The notes under the pieces: generated by a model
What the model saw: only the letters and a program-made list of their open reading frames with translations
Database searches by the model: none
What the model was told of the DNA's origin: nothing
Shown: one piece after another, positions 24,000-35,772 of the stretch
Numbering within the stretch: the stretch's first letter is position 1
How the letters are laid out: the number at the start of each line of letters is the position of its first letter
Assembly: GCA_014529385.2 (NCBI GenBank)
Contig: CM043945.1
Span: forward strand, 146,718,241-146,782,240
Reading direction: 5' to 3'
From: Adiantum capillus-veneris
Lineage: Eukaryota > Streptophyta > Polypodiopsida > Polypodiales > Pteridaceae
DNA: 64,000 nt
Made by a program: the position numbers and the translations under genes

Positions 24000-24560
24000 A
24001 CAACCAGCTCGTAGATGAAAACATGGATGAAACTTTGCCTAAGAAACCACAGACAAAATAGATACCAGTGAATAAGGTGGGTGACTATTGCAAAGGAGAA
24101 GAAGGAAATATCACCTTACCACTTGAGTACAAGGGAGTAATAACTATAGTCATACTTGATAGTGGGGCTGAAATAGCCATTGCTACAAAAGGAATCTCAA
24201 AGAAATGGGGAAGACCAACTCTCAAAACATCACCCATGAAACTCCAATTAGCCAACGGATACGTAAAGAGACCCTTAGGGATGCTAGAACAAGTTATTGT
24301 ATCCTCTTGCGGGATAGAATATTAACATATCTTTGTGGTAGTAGATTTTGGAAAAGACAACAACTTTGAAGCTATTTTGGGATGGCCATTCATGGGTCAA
24401 CTCAAAATGGTTCAAGATTAGGGCTATGATCATCTCTATTTGAGGCATAAGGGTGTCACAATCAAGTTTAGCACCAAGGATCATAGTTACAAGGATGTAA
24501 ACCGAACTCTAACAAAAGACTTTTTGTCACTATGGATGACGGAAGACAGCTGCGTGCTTG
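24000..24560 (+). pseudogene. Element B aspartic protease
   Basis: The open piece 24068-24325 reads ITLPLEYKGVITIVILDSGA, with the retropepsin DSG triad and the following EIAIATKGISKKWGRPTL. Two in-frame stops (at about 24323 and 24418) interrupt the C-terminal half, which contains NFEAILGWPFMGQLKMVQD. Sequence and order match element A's protease. It would have processed Gag, but is inactivated. Confidence 0.7.
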
Positions 24561-25970
24561 GCTAGTGAAGGATGCTCACATTTGAATGTGCGGAGCATCT
24601 GAGTGCGGAATTCTTAGAGAGGAAGATTGCATCCTAGAGCATTCAATTTAAGGTCAAGCTTACATTAATGAGCCATTTGTAGAGGATTTATTTGAACTCT
24701 TTGGATGGGATTAAATATTGATGACTCTTGATGTTTTCCTAAATGAGGTTACCAACCCCACATTTTACGACAGAGATGGATATGATACAAGACCCTTTCT
24801 AATGGTTTTGGTGGTCCAAAAAATTGAAAACCTCTTTGAAGCTACTGAAACAAAATTGGTAAGAAATTGCAAACAATTAGTGGGACAAAGTTTCTATACA
24901 GGATCCTCCACATGATGCTGAAGACAAACTTTTAAGTGGCTATGACATTTATTTACGATAATGGTGTCGAAGGAAGCTAATGAGGTTTGTCAGTGTCAAA
25001 GCAAAAAAGGTGAGATAGATGGCTACATCGTGGATCATGGTGCCAAAATGCAAAAAGGAATAAAAAAACCATGACAATTTGTCATCATTGACATACTTGA
25101 AGAATCAACAAAAGTTGTTTTAAAGAAGCCAACTCCAAAAAAAGTGCAAATGAAAGCTGATGAAGGAAAAGTGTTTTCAAGTTTGGAATCAAATGTCTAA
25201 CAAACACAACATCAGAGAAAGAACAAGGATAAGGAAGAAGATCAATTGTCTCCTATGATGATAAAATTCAGCATATGTGGAGAAATAGGCCTTAAAATCA
25301 CATGTTCAGTTGTAATGATAGATACAAAAGCAACAAAGAATCTAATGTCTTATGGAACATGGATCATGGAGAAATCCGCCAATCACCAAGCTAGAGGAAA
25401 TAGTGTACACAAGTTCTAAAATTCCAACTCCTAGCTTTGGAGTGGCAAAATCTGTACTCAAGTTTAGTATTAAGGAGTTTAAGGATACATTCTACACAAT
25501 CAACTCCCATCACATCAAGGAGAGTCTAGTCCTAACAAAAAGCTAGAAAGACATCTTCTTTCAACCACAAGGAAAATCTTCAACAAAAACTCTACCAAAA
25601 GTCATAGGAGCACCTAAAGCCCATGTAAAAAAGGAGCAACGAACCATGGCAAAGAAAGGTAAAGATAAAGAAAAAATTGAAGTAAGTCAACCTCACAAGA
25701 TTCCTTTACCTTCAGCAAGCATTCACCCAACTTCCAATGTAGCCTCTACATCAAGAGCCACACCATCGACAATGCAATGGAGACCAGAGCAACAAGTCTA
25801 TCAACCAAAGTTTGTAGCACAAAAAAGCATGCAGAAGAAGCCAAAGAGAATCAACCAAGTGTTGGTATCCACAAAGCACATCAAAGTCAACAACCCAGTT
25901 TGGGTACATGGAGCACAAGTTCAACCTCAACAACAAAAAGTTGCTAGTCCTCACACATACACAACATAAC
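24561..25970 (+). pseudogene. Element B region after protease: linker and second low-complexity reading frame
   Basis: 24718-24915 contains NPTFYDRDGYDTRPFLMVLV, the counterpart of A's linker before RT. Instead of RT, the sequence then holds pieces such as EIDGYIVDHGAKMQKG (about 25010-25060), FSICGEIGLKITCSVVMIDT (about 25265-25325) followed by KATKNLMSYGTW, and an open frame 25646-25969 rich in Lys, Gln, Pro and Ser. The VVMIDTKATKNLMSYGTW stretch looks loosely like the strand and active-site loop of a retropepsin, but the key DSG or DTG is changed to DTK. I do not recognise the last frame. Confidence 0.4.
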
Positions 25971-27240
25971 ATAAAAATTTCTTTTTCATGTGTCTAATAG
26001 AATTTGTGCTACTCTTTTTAGACACTTTTTTTCCTTCATTGTCTCATTTTTTAGCACTTTTTTATTGATTCCCTTATGAGATGTTTGTGGAAAATGGACT
26101 AAGGGACTAAAGTTTAATATTCACAAAGCAAAGTGTTAAAACTTTAATATGCCTAGCTTTTGAAAATGAAAGAACCATATCTTAGAAGAAGATTCACTTA
26201 ATCCAAGCATGCAAAGAGTGTAAAGATAAGCAAAAGAGCAATGTCATGGAAGGATTTCACCTATTCATGCTTTTTAAGCATCCTTGAGCAAAGCATGTAT
26301 CCACTTTGGTAGAGGCCCTTGATTCCTTTTATTTACAAATCAAGCTTCTTGAAGCTAAGCGTTAACAAACACAAGCTCCAAAAGCCACTTATTGAAAGCC
26401 AATAAAATCACACAAAAAAGCGTTATTGAAAAACCCATAGCTAGGGTCTCAAATACCCAAATATACCAAAGGCAAAAAAACCTAGGGAAAAAAGTGCCTT
26501 TGGTTATGCACATGATGCTCTTTAGTAGCATATGTATGAATACACATAAAAAATGAGAGATATAATGCTCCTATAAAAGCACATTTTGCAATGTTAAAAC
26601 CTCTTATGCATGATCAAAGTTGATAAATTACTAGCTCAATGGAAATATGGAATTTGAAACAAGCCAAGAGCTAGAAATAATACAATTTTGAATTGAATTC
26701 AAGTGTCTCTTCAAAGAAAAATTTTACATTTCTAAAGCTCTCCAAAAAAATTGGCTAACAACTAGCTCACATGAAATTTTACAATTTAAGATAAATCTAT
26801 GAGCTAGAGATGACTGCAACTTGTTTGTAATGAAAGTGAACGGATCTAAATAGCCAAGTTTTGCAATATATTGCAATGCCACCTCCCCTTGGATGAATGG
26901 AAGCTCTTGCTTTCCCACAATCTTTCAAAAAGTGACTCAATCATTAGTTATCTTAAGCATTCATCATTCAAAACAAGCACCAAAAATATCATGATCCATC
27001 ATAAAATCAAAATGATATTTTATGGCCACTCAAAGCTCAGTTTTCTACTACTCTCCCATGGTCATTTGAAGAAGATCAATTTTAGTGCTACAAATAAATT
27101 TTGCAATCAAATCAAGCAATAAAATGTAACAAACAATGCCAAGTTCAAGCATAAACTCCCAACCACGCATCAAACCATGTAGCTTTCATGCCTAAAGCAT
27201 GGGGGCATTCAGATCCCCAATGTGATGAGAAAGCAGGGAG
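25971..27240 (+). other. Non-coding sequence, probable 3' part of element B
   Basis: AT-rich with short poly-A and poly-T runs and no supported coding frame on either strand. A purine/G-rich stretch, agcatgggggcattc at about 27196, is the only polypurine-tract-like signal. I could not find an LTR pair for B. Confidence 0.3.
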
Positions 27241-28960
27241 TTGCATCAAGATGACGCTCACAATCTCTCTTTCATTCTCTCACATAGTTGATGGCAGGTT
27301 AAAGCTATGATTATGATAAAGTTCTCTTTACAAAATGACCTAGGTACCTTATATATTAATGCTACCATATGTTAAACCTAAAATAGAGTTGAAGGGGTAA
27401 AATTTCTTTGTATTTACAATTTGGAAGTGCCATTTCACCCCGGCTTCTGCAACTATAATAGCTACTCATTACAAATGATGTTTATAACTATAATCTGCAA
27501 CATTTCATAACTCTCAAAAAATAATATTTTGTTGAGTTATGCCATATTGTTGACCCATGGGTCAATACTCCACCACCAAATCCAAAGATTTTTGGGCAGA
27601 TGACTTCTCACAATAGCATGTGCAAGCTGGTGTGTTTTTACAACATGGATTCTGATCCATGTATCCTACAATGCGAGAAGGATGCAAAACTTGGGACCAT
27701 AGTTGGGCATCAACTATAGGAGATATCACCCTAAAAATTTGAATAAAAATGGATATAGATTCACCCCAAAACCTTGGCAAATCCAAGAATCAGTTTGCAA
27801 ATGGTCATTTTGACCTAGGGGATGAAAAATGGTCCAAACCCAAAAACTTTATGACCAATAGCTCACGAATCAAAAACCTTCCCACCAAGATTGGTCAAAA
27901 TTGGCCACGCCCTTTATGTACCTCAAGAGCAGTTTTGTCAAAAATTGAACAAATAGTGTTTGCAAAGTTTAGTTATGGAAGGATGTGGCAAGTTCTCAAG
28001 GTTTATGCAATAAATGGTTAAAATTGTAGTGTTGAGCAGTTTTAGAGTGCCAATATTAATGTCAAAGTGTTTTGCAAAGCTAGTGAAAGGAAAAGTTTGG
28101 TATGCTTAAGTATGTCACAATCCAATGCAAAAGTGCTCGTCAAAGGGGCAAAATTTTCTAGAAGGGCTAGAGTGGTCAAATATATCCCAAACGCTCTGAA
28201 ATCAAATAGACAACTACTCATGGGAGTAAATTTCACCTTCCAATCATCAAAACTTCAAAAGTAAAATCAGTCGAGCCACAGGGATCAATCAAAGTTGACA
28301 TCAAAAATCTAATATGGTAGAGTTGGACCAAAATGGGTCATATAGTGAGAAGTTGGTTAAACCTAGGAAAATATATCCAAATTTGAAAATATTTCACCAG
28401 TGTGCTATGATAGGCTATACGGACATGCTTGCCAAATTTTACCACAAAATATGATGAGACATGAATTGTGATCCATGTACCTTTTTACTTTTCTAGGCCA
28501 AAACCTAACCACTAGCTCCTAATTAACTACTAGATAAATCATAGCTTTATAGTATTATGTCATTTGGAGATCAATCCCCTAGCAAAAAGACCAAAATCCT
28601 CAAAGTCTACAAAACAATTTCAAAAATTGGCATAAATCTCAAATCAATGATCCAATCACAGAAATTTTAAACCATAGTATCACCATAATATGCTCTGTTA
28701 GATGGGGCAATTAGAATTCTCAAATGCTTTCCAACATGGATTGTGATCCATGTACCTCAGACCAAGAATTGACCTGCAACCACCTCACCTAGTGCCCATA
28801 CTTGTCCTAGTTGAATCGGTGAAATTTGGAGTTTTTTTTAATCGAGTTATGCACATTTTCATTTTATGGTCAAGTTTGCATATCTTTTGCTTTTTTCTAA
28901 ACTTTTAAACCATTTCTAGAGATAAAAATTCGATTTTTTGGTAGTAGAATGCCTTGACAC
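27241..28960. other. Non-coding sequence with short palindromes, upstream of the element H LTR homology
   Basis: No supported gene. A perfect 16 bp palindrome TTGACCCATGGGTCAA is at about 27549-27564. Three copies of an imperfect palindrome related to catggattgtgatccatg occur near 27643, 28454 and 28735. It may be the diverged 5' part of element H's LTR or unrelated flanking repeat. Confidence 0.4.
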
Positions 28961-29625
28961 CAGCTCATATTGCCGTGGGGGAAGAGAGAGAACTGGGATT
29001 TTTATAGAAAAAACCTGCAATATTTCTCTATTGCGCAATAGCTTCCATGGTTGCCCAATCTATGTGTGCTGCAGTCCCACCTCTTTGCAATCTTGTATCT
29101 GAGCTTGTGAGGCAGTGAATTAGGGTTTTCCCTTATCAAAATGGTGTCTCGGCTTCACTTTAGAAGCTCATAAATCTCTGCAAAATTAGAAAGTTGTCAT
29201 CGTGAAGGTGGAAGCTCGAGCATTCCTTTCAACTGTTTGATGTTACGACTATGTAATTGGGGGCGAGGCTACATGATACCATGAAAGAGGTTTGGGTTTT
29301 AATTGAGAATTGTGCTTCTATGAGCATTGAGGTTTCATGGATGAAACTTTAGTGTTTTTGAATGGTCTTTTTAAGAGAAATTGAATGTGATTTGGTGATC
29401 CTCTCATCATAATCTCGACTACGAAAACAAGCAATTTCCAAGCACGATAGGAAAGAGGGTTTGTGACTTTGCTGTCACGAACGCTCTTAGATTTTGAGTC
29501 ACCCTTAGAAAGAGGGTTGGTGATTCTATACAAATGCTTTTCACAAAGTGTTTATGACTCTCATCCACGAACTCCCACAGTTAGAGGTTTTGCACCTTCC
29601 CAGCTAGACCGCACACATTCTAACA
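28961..29625 (+). repeat. 3' part of element H 5' LTR
   Basis: 665 bp similar to 57721-58386. Both begin cagctcatat and end in cgcacacatt followed by CTAACA here and CCGACA in the partner. Upstream of 28961 I see no similarity to the corresponding part of the 3' LTR. Directly after the end the sequence tttctggtgaacccgacgcg is a possible PBS, but I cannot name the tRNA. Confidence 0.7.
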
Positions 29626-29694
29626 TTTCTGGTGAACCCGACGCGAAGTTGCTGGGGTGGGAGTTTGTGAATTGATCTAGACACTTTGTTAGCC

Positions 29695-30279
29695 ATGGAT
29701 GAAAATCAAGAGATACATGGGATGCACTTGATCCGGCAATCATGCAGATGTTTCAAGAATTTTCCATGTACATGCAGCAACAACAAGCAGCAAAAAGAAG
29801 CTAGATTTCAACCACAAAAGCACTACAGTCCATTGTGAAGAGAATTGACCAATTTGATGGCAAGGACATCACAAAGTATGTACAAGATTATATGAAGTAA
29901 ATGGAGTTGAATTGAGTGTGTGAGGAAGACATGGTTCGAAGTTTTGAGCTAGTTTGTGTCCTAGAGATCAGAGACCATATTAGGGCAATTCAAAATGCTC
30001 ATGGAAGAAATTGGGAGGAATTCAAGCTTGCTCTAAAAGAAGACTAATTTATGGAGGAATTTGAGAGGGTGACCAAAAGAACTTTCTTAGATTGGGTTGC
30101 AAAGCCTAAAGAAGGGATTTTTGCTACAGAGCTTCTCAGAGAGTTTGAACGACGCTATGCTCAACTATCACAAACTGAACAAGCTTCCTTGGATAGAGAG
30201 AAGGTAGAAATTTTCCTACAAGCAGCGGGCAAAGAATTTGAAGAAAAGTTAGAGCTTCTCTTCGAAGAAAAAGATATAG
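29695..30279 (+). pseudogene. Element H gag, 5' part
   Basis: After an ATG at 29695 the first 350 bp are broken by stops. The clear part is 30051-30279: EEFERVTKRTFLDWVAKPKE, then LREFERRYAQLSQTEQASLD and FEEKLELLFEEKD, a helical capsid-like segment. It is cut by element E at 30279; the frame continues at 35117. Translation after 30280 belongs to E, not to gag. Confidence 0.65.
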
Positions 30280-30429
30280 TACTACGAATGGGAGCGTGGC
30301 CGCCCTGCGAAATACCCGAAATAACACAATAAACAACATAAAACTGGCTAATCGGCATACCTGGCACAATCACGTGGTCGCATGATCGCAAGATACACGA
30401 ACAGAAAGAGACAGAGAGAGAGAGAGATT

Positions 30430-30768
30430 GAGAGAGCACGTGCAAACGCACCTCCTAGAGCGGAGTGCTACGCCGGCACGGCGAGAGAGAAGAGGGGAGA
30501 GATGAGAAGAGCGATGCAGGCACTGGGTGCAATCTCCCCCCGTGCAAGAGTGACCATTTCCCTCTTGCACGTATTTCATTTATAGATTTCTTGAATGGTC
30601 AAATTGAGTACAAACTGGCCAACCGGACATAATTGGCCAAAGCTCATAAAGTGCACTTGAATAATCAAATATACATAAAATGTAACATCCTTCTGCATAA
30701 TCCATTATCTGCTGATGCTTTTGCCATTTGTCAGCTGCAATAGATAATAAAATATCATTCCTATAACA
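30430..30768. repeat. Left direct repeat of element E (LTR-like)
   Basis: Shares with 34774-35111 the blocks gagagcacgtgca, ggagtgctacgccggcacgg, ccgtgcaagagtgaccattt and the end cattcctataaca. Differences are few. The repeat follows a GA-rich stretch at about 30410-30430. Confidence 0.85.
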
Positions 30769-31077
30769 TACCTCTCCGTTGGAAAGCAACTGTCCTCAGG
30801 TGCGAAGATAAAAATCTGCAAGCAATACTTGGCAAAAACAATGATTAGAAATCTGTGTCAAATAGTAAAAAATCCATAAAACTAGACAATATTGCTTATG
30901 CTTGCCGTCATCCACATACTACCGATTCTAGTGTCCCATACCACTAGAATAAGGAGTATATGTCATATCCTGATGAATCAGGATATCATTGGTCACACTC
31001 ATCATTTAATAATCCATTGATCTCATCAATCTCAAGTCCAATTCCATAAATACTATCGCAACAGAAAATCATCATAT

Positions 31078-31440
31078 ACCAATTCCAAATCCAATTCCAA
31101 ATCCAATTCCAAATCCAATTCCAAAATATCTTTCATTTTCTATACCCGGGTAACAAAATCATACCAGTTGCAGTGGTGGCCAGCCACTACAGCATGATTT
31201 TGTGATCGGTGTTGCCTCATCCGACGAGTCTACACCAATAAAATGTGCTGCCTAAATCGGCGAATCTGCACTAATGCTGCCTAAATCGACGAATCTGCAT
31301 TTGATACTGGTTTAAAAGCATGACTCTGCAATTGATCAATGTGCTGCCTAAATCGGTAGATCTGCATAAATAACTGGTGTTTCCTAAATCGGCAAATCTA
31401 CACCGGGATGAGCATTGGCACACTGCCTAAATTGGCGGAT
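31078..31440. repeat. Short repeats in element E
   Basis: At about 31078-31130 a 12 bp unit (caattccaaatc) is repeated about four times. From about 31205 to 31440 a 20-24 bp unit resembling gctgcctaaatcggcgaatc is present about six times with irregular spacing (near 31208, 31242, 31274, 31343, 31383 and 31421). The function is unknown. Confidence 0.75.
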
Positions 31441-34400
31441 CTGTGTGCATATATGTGACCAATGGACTGGACAAGACATAGAAAAAACAAAACACTTACT
31501 ACCTGTGTGACACCACATTGGAGTATAGTTGAGTAGCAGAGTACTTACTATTTTTTTTGTTCACTAACTCAAAGCACCATAGCTCATATGAGTAGCCGCA
31601 TAGCTTAATGTCAAATCCTCTCAATAGAAATTCCATACAGTACAAGCACAAGCCAGAACTTTAGGGATTCGTAATTTCATATGCCATAAGAAAATGCAAA
31701 GAAGTAAAAGATCCTTTTTCTTTCAAATTTTCCAATGCTATTATCCCTATTACAAACTACTTGACTTTGTGCATAACCAAAATACATTTCCAAGCAAGTA
31801 GAGAAAGTGAGTATTATTGTAGGAGTATGATAAGGGATGTCAGTGCAGTATAGGCAGACAAGATATGTTGCGTAAGTGATGAGATCTTAAAAAATATGAT
31901 AGTCATAGATATATGTAGGAATGGATTCATTAAGGAGAATTAAAATACCATGGAAAACAACGATAAATTACTTACCTGGAGGTGGTTTGAAGAAATGAAT
32001 AGTATCCAAATTGTCAAAAGCTAAACAATTTCTTGAAACAAAGGTCAGCAACAAAATTCATCATTTTAGTAATGTTATGCAAGTTAGAACAAACCAAAGT
32101 ACAGATGCCATAAAGTTCAAGTTGTGCAAATGGGTGTCGGAGACCGGTGAGGTGGATTGCATATGTGAGTAAGTTTTTAAACCATTGTTGTTACAAGAAA
32201 ATTAGAAGCTAGTAAAATTTCACGAGTGTTATTGAAACTAGCTAAAATAGCAAAACATCGGCTAGATTCCATGATTTCCTTCATGTAGATCGGTAAAGTT
32301 TTACAAGTTTTAGTGTGAATATCTGAAAAATCTCTGAATTTTGACCTAAAAACAAAAGAGCTTTAGGTGTGCATTTATTGTCTTTAGTTAGGAAATTTGC
32401 TTTTGGCAAGCCCTAACTCCATCAACAAACATTGCTATGAGTACTTTGATCTAAAGATAATTTCTCGTTAAAAATTTTGTAGGAACTACTTTCGATGGTC
32501 ATCTTTGAATGGACACAAGAAACACTAAAATACCAAGAGACATAGCAACGGTTATCACCACCTTAAATATAGACACACAAATCTCACACCATGTAGCTAC
32601 GAGTATTAACTTCAAGCTATGAAAGACCATATAGAACACTTACAGTATGTGTGTGTGTGTGTGTTTATGTGAGTGTGTATGAGTATATCATCAAAATTGA
32701 CAAGTGAGTGTGTGTGGAAGGCAAGAGGTCATCGACGTGCGAGGTTAGGGACAATAGAATGCAAAGGTAGGGTCCGCACTGTGGTTGAGGGGGGAAGAGA
32801 GAGAGAAAATGAACTGAAATGTTATATCAAGCGTCTTCAAAAATGCTAAAATTAAAACCAATGCCGGGGTACAAAAATAAGATGAAGTAAAGTAAAAGAT
32901 TGAAGACTTAAACCAAAAGCCTAAAAGCGTGAGTAAAATCAGCATCATCATCGTCAATGCTCGAGGATACCTGGCAAAGGGCATTATCGTTCGATCTTGA
33001 CTAGTACAAGTGGAAAGACCGACATAACCACTACGACTGTAATCCTAGCAGAAGCAGCGTGAGATTTCACCCACCACCTTTGACAATAAAATAAATAAAT
33101 AAATAAAATAAAGCGAACATGAGTAGGGAAAGAAGGATTCTGGAATTCTTTCAGCTCCAAATGATTACATAGAATCTACATGCAGTGGCTCTCCTACTGG
33201 CTCCAAATAATTCTAATAAAATTCAATAATGTGTCAGATTTTGTCTAAAACACCTCCCCTAAAGTAGTGCCCTCTGAATAGGTTGAAAACAACCCTTGCA
33301 CTTGACTAGGGACAAATATTTTTATGCTTTCAATCCCATCTTCACGCGTTGACTCGTTGTTCGCGTTTCTAGTCACAAGCGCCTGATTTAATACATCCTT
33401 GGATAGCGCCCGATGCCAACCATCCCCAGACATTGATGTTCATTTTAGCCTGTATTTTACTTAATTTGATTGTGTCCCGAGGCATTGTATTAGATCCCCC
33501 AAGATTGTATCACTAATGTGATCTCTTAGGACATTTTGGCCTTGTGAAGACAATTAACATAACGTGTTTTTTTTTGTTGTTGTTGGCGTGTGTGTGTTGG
33601 GCTCAAAATAGAGGTGGTCTTGACTGACCGATGGAGAGAAACCAGTTAGTGTGTGCCAGAGAGGAATGAGGCGTGTCAAAAGGTTGACGGTTGAAAAGCT
33701 GGGGCCGAAGTGCTGCTGGGGTTCATGTCCGGTAAGTTGCATGCACAAACCATTGGTGCATGCCAGACGCTAGTTGCCATCCCATGCTCGTGCTTGGACG
33801 GAGACCTGTGTATCCGCTCGCAAAGCCAAGGCCTAGGTGAGGCGGGGGTTGAGGGGAGAAGAGCCGGATGCTAACTAGCCAGGGGCTTTGCGATACTTTG
33901 CCGCCCTCAGGGGCTGAGAGCTCCAACATCACACCTGCTTGCCCGATTTCGAAGATGCAAGCCTCAAACGAGGCGCAGAGCACCATGATCTTGTTTTCAG
34001 AGATGAAAAAATCGTGAGAGATAGCATATAATATCCAGCTCTGGCTGGGGCTCATCGTATACAATCTCAGTATGTGTTCCCGATTGCTTTGACGTCAATT
34101 AGCTGACCACCCTATGAACTTGCAGCAGAGTGAGAGAGAGTGAAGTGGCCGAAAGCTGTGGCGGGAGAGAAATTTAGAGCCGCTGTGTGGTGGAAGTGCG
34201 CTACATGGCTCAAGTTGAGCGTGTGTTTTGGAAGACACTACGCATGGCGGTTGTGGAGAACTGCATGGAGGTTGGCGGTTGAGAGCGATACGGGTTGAGT
34301 GGCTGGCAAACGAGAATCCAGAGGACTAGAGAGAGAGAGAGAGACACAAACGAGGGAGAGGGTGATCAGTGAGTTTCTGGTTGATTTTTTTTTAAAAAAA

Positions 34401-34773
34401 AAATGAGAGGATGACAGTCTACGCCATGACATGTGTGTGTGTGTTGTTAGTTGGCAAAAGCTCCATGGCGGCTGGTGGGAGAGAAAGCTCGAGTGTAGTT
34501 CTGAATGGTTGAGAGGGAGAGTGTTTGAATGGCAAGCATTGCAAATTGCAAAGGAGTGGGCCGCTCACCACGGTGGGTTGCGCCACACAAAATAGGGTGT
34601 TGCATGGTAGCATGATCTTTAGAGAGAGTTGATTGGTAGAAAAAAAAAGAGATAGAGGGTGTTTGCCGAGCGAAGAGAGAGAGACAGAGAGAGAATAAGG
34701 AAGTCGGCTGGCTATGCACCATAGCATATGAGAGAGAGAGAGAGAGAGAGAGAATGAGGGAGTCGGCTGACTG

Positions 34774-35111
34774 TGAGAGCACGTGCAGACACACCTCCTA
34801 CAGAGGAGTGCTATGCCGGCACGGCGAGAGAAAAGAGGGGAGAGATGAGAAGAGCGACGCAGGCACTGGGTGCAATCTCCCCCCGTGCAAGAGTGACCAT
34901 TTCCCTCTTGCACGTATTTCATTTATAGATTTCTTGAATGGTCAAATTGAGTACAAACTGGCCAGCCGGACATAATTGGCCAAAGCTCATAAAGTGCACT
35001 TGAATAATCAAATATACATAAAATGTAACATCCTTCTGCATAATCCATTATCTGCTGATGCTTTTGCCATCTGTCAGCTGCAATAGATAATAAAATATCA
35101 TTCCTATAACA
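34774..35111. repeat. Right direct repeat of element E (LTR-like)
   Basis: Near-identical to 30430-30768 and abutting the right tatag target duplication. It is preceded by GA-rich sequence. Confidence 0.85.
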
Positions 35112-35116
35112 TATAG

Positions 35117-35772
35117 AGCAAGGTTTGAAGACAAGGTGGAATGATGTACAAGATGCAGTCTCCCTGTTGGCAAAAAGACAACGTAGAAGAGACAAGATGG
35201 TGGTGAACAATGTTGCTCCAGTTTCTTCTATTACTGAGAAGCATCCAAAACCTGCTATTGTAGCTTCTAAGGATGATGGGTCTATGCTTGAAGAACTTGT
35301 GAAGGGCATACGCGAGCTGAAATTAAAGTTAGCAAGGTTTGAATGAAAGGGGCAAACATTTGGACAGTCATGAAGTCAAAGACCTCAAAATAGAGAGGGA
35401 TTTGTAAATAGGTGCATCTGGTGTGATAGCCCAGACCATCCAAGAAGGGACTCTGAAAGCTTCAAAGATGCCTTGGATAAAGATCTTGTTTTATTGAAAG
35501 AAGGGAAGATACAAATTAGTGAAACAGGGAAGCCCTTGGCGACCAACTTTGGCAAAGGAGGGATGAAAAAGCTAGTTGAGGATATGGAAAATAGTCATGT
35601 TATCTCAATGGTTAAAGTAGCAGCATTTGTCTTAAAGGCTGGTCAAGTCATGCTCAAAGGGTCAAAATGTATTGAAGATACAAGTGACAATGGTGAAGAT
35701 GTCTGGCCATCTGTGATGGAGTTAGCTATAAAGGGAAAGTTGAGTAAAGAAGTCTTACATGACGTAGGAGAT
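35117..35772 (+). pseudogene. Element H gag, middle part with zinc knuckle
   Basis: The frame resumes after element E with GLKTRWNDVQDAVSLLAKRQ, then a zinc knuckle CIWCDSPDHPRRDS (last Cys replaced by Ser) at about 35413-35455, and an open frame 35473-35772 ending VLHDVGD. It is cut by element D exactly after a codon, and the frame continues at 52457 as YCIHLETAWNEP. One stop, at about 35344, lies in the stretch before the knuckle. Confidence 0.7.

Larger units (their letters stand above)
11746..27200 (+). mobile_element. Element B: gypsy-like element related to A, without visible RT or integrase
   Basis: On the plus strand gag (11781-13713, continuing at 22892) and protease (24000-24560) are clear relatives of element A's. 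The part that should hold RT, RNase H and integrase instead holds a short degenerate stretch and then non-coding sequence. Element C sits inside its gag. The left end is cut by element A's LTR and the right end is not defined; 27200 is approximate, chosen near a purine-rich stretch (catgggggcatt at about 27199). It may be a non-autonomous derivative or have lost pol by deletion. Confidence 0.55.
30280..35111. mobile_element. Element E: non-coding, LARD-like insertion in element H gag
   Basis: 4832 bp flanked by tatag (30275-30279 and 35112-35116), and its removal restores the H gag frame. A direct repeat of about 338 bp occurs near its left end (30430-30768) and at its right end (34774-35111), both ending CCTATAACA. 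The copies are LTR-like, although the left copy is preceded by another 150 bp (30280-30429) with no match before the right copy. Between them I find no gag, protease, RT or integrase. This fits a large retrotransposon derivative (LARD) or a strongly rearranged element. Orientation is not established. Confidence 0.6.

Noticed and set aside
33245-33433. 62-codon minus-strand frame MSGDGWHRALSK...
   Set aside because: Looks protein-like but has no continuation in either direction and no match I can name.
33723-34064. 113-codon minus-strand frame in a GC-richer part of element E
   Set aside because: No recognisable domain and no support from neighbouring frames; kept only as a possible captured fragment.
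34238-34922. Overlapping minus-strand frames with runs of Ser-Leu
   Set aside because: GA microsatellites read on the opposite strand; parts are duplicated in the other direct repeat of element E.
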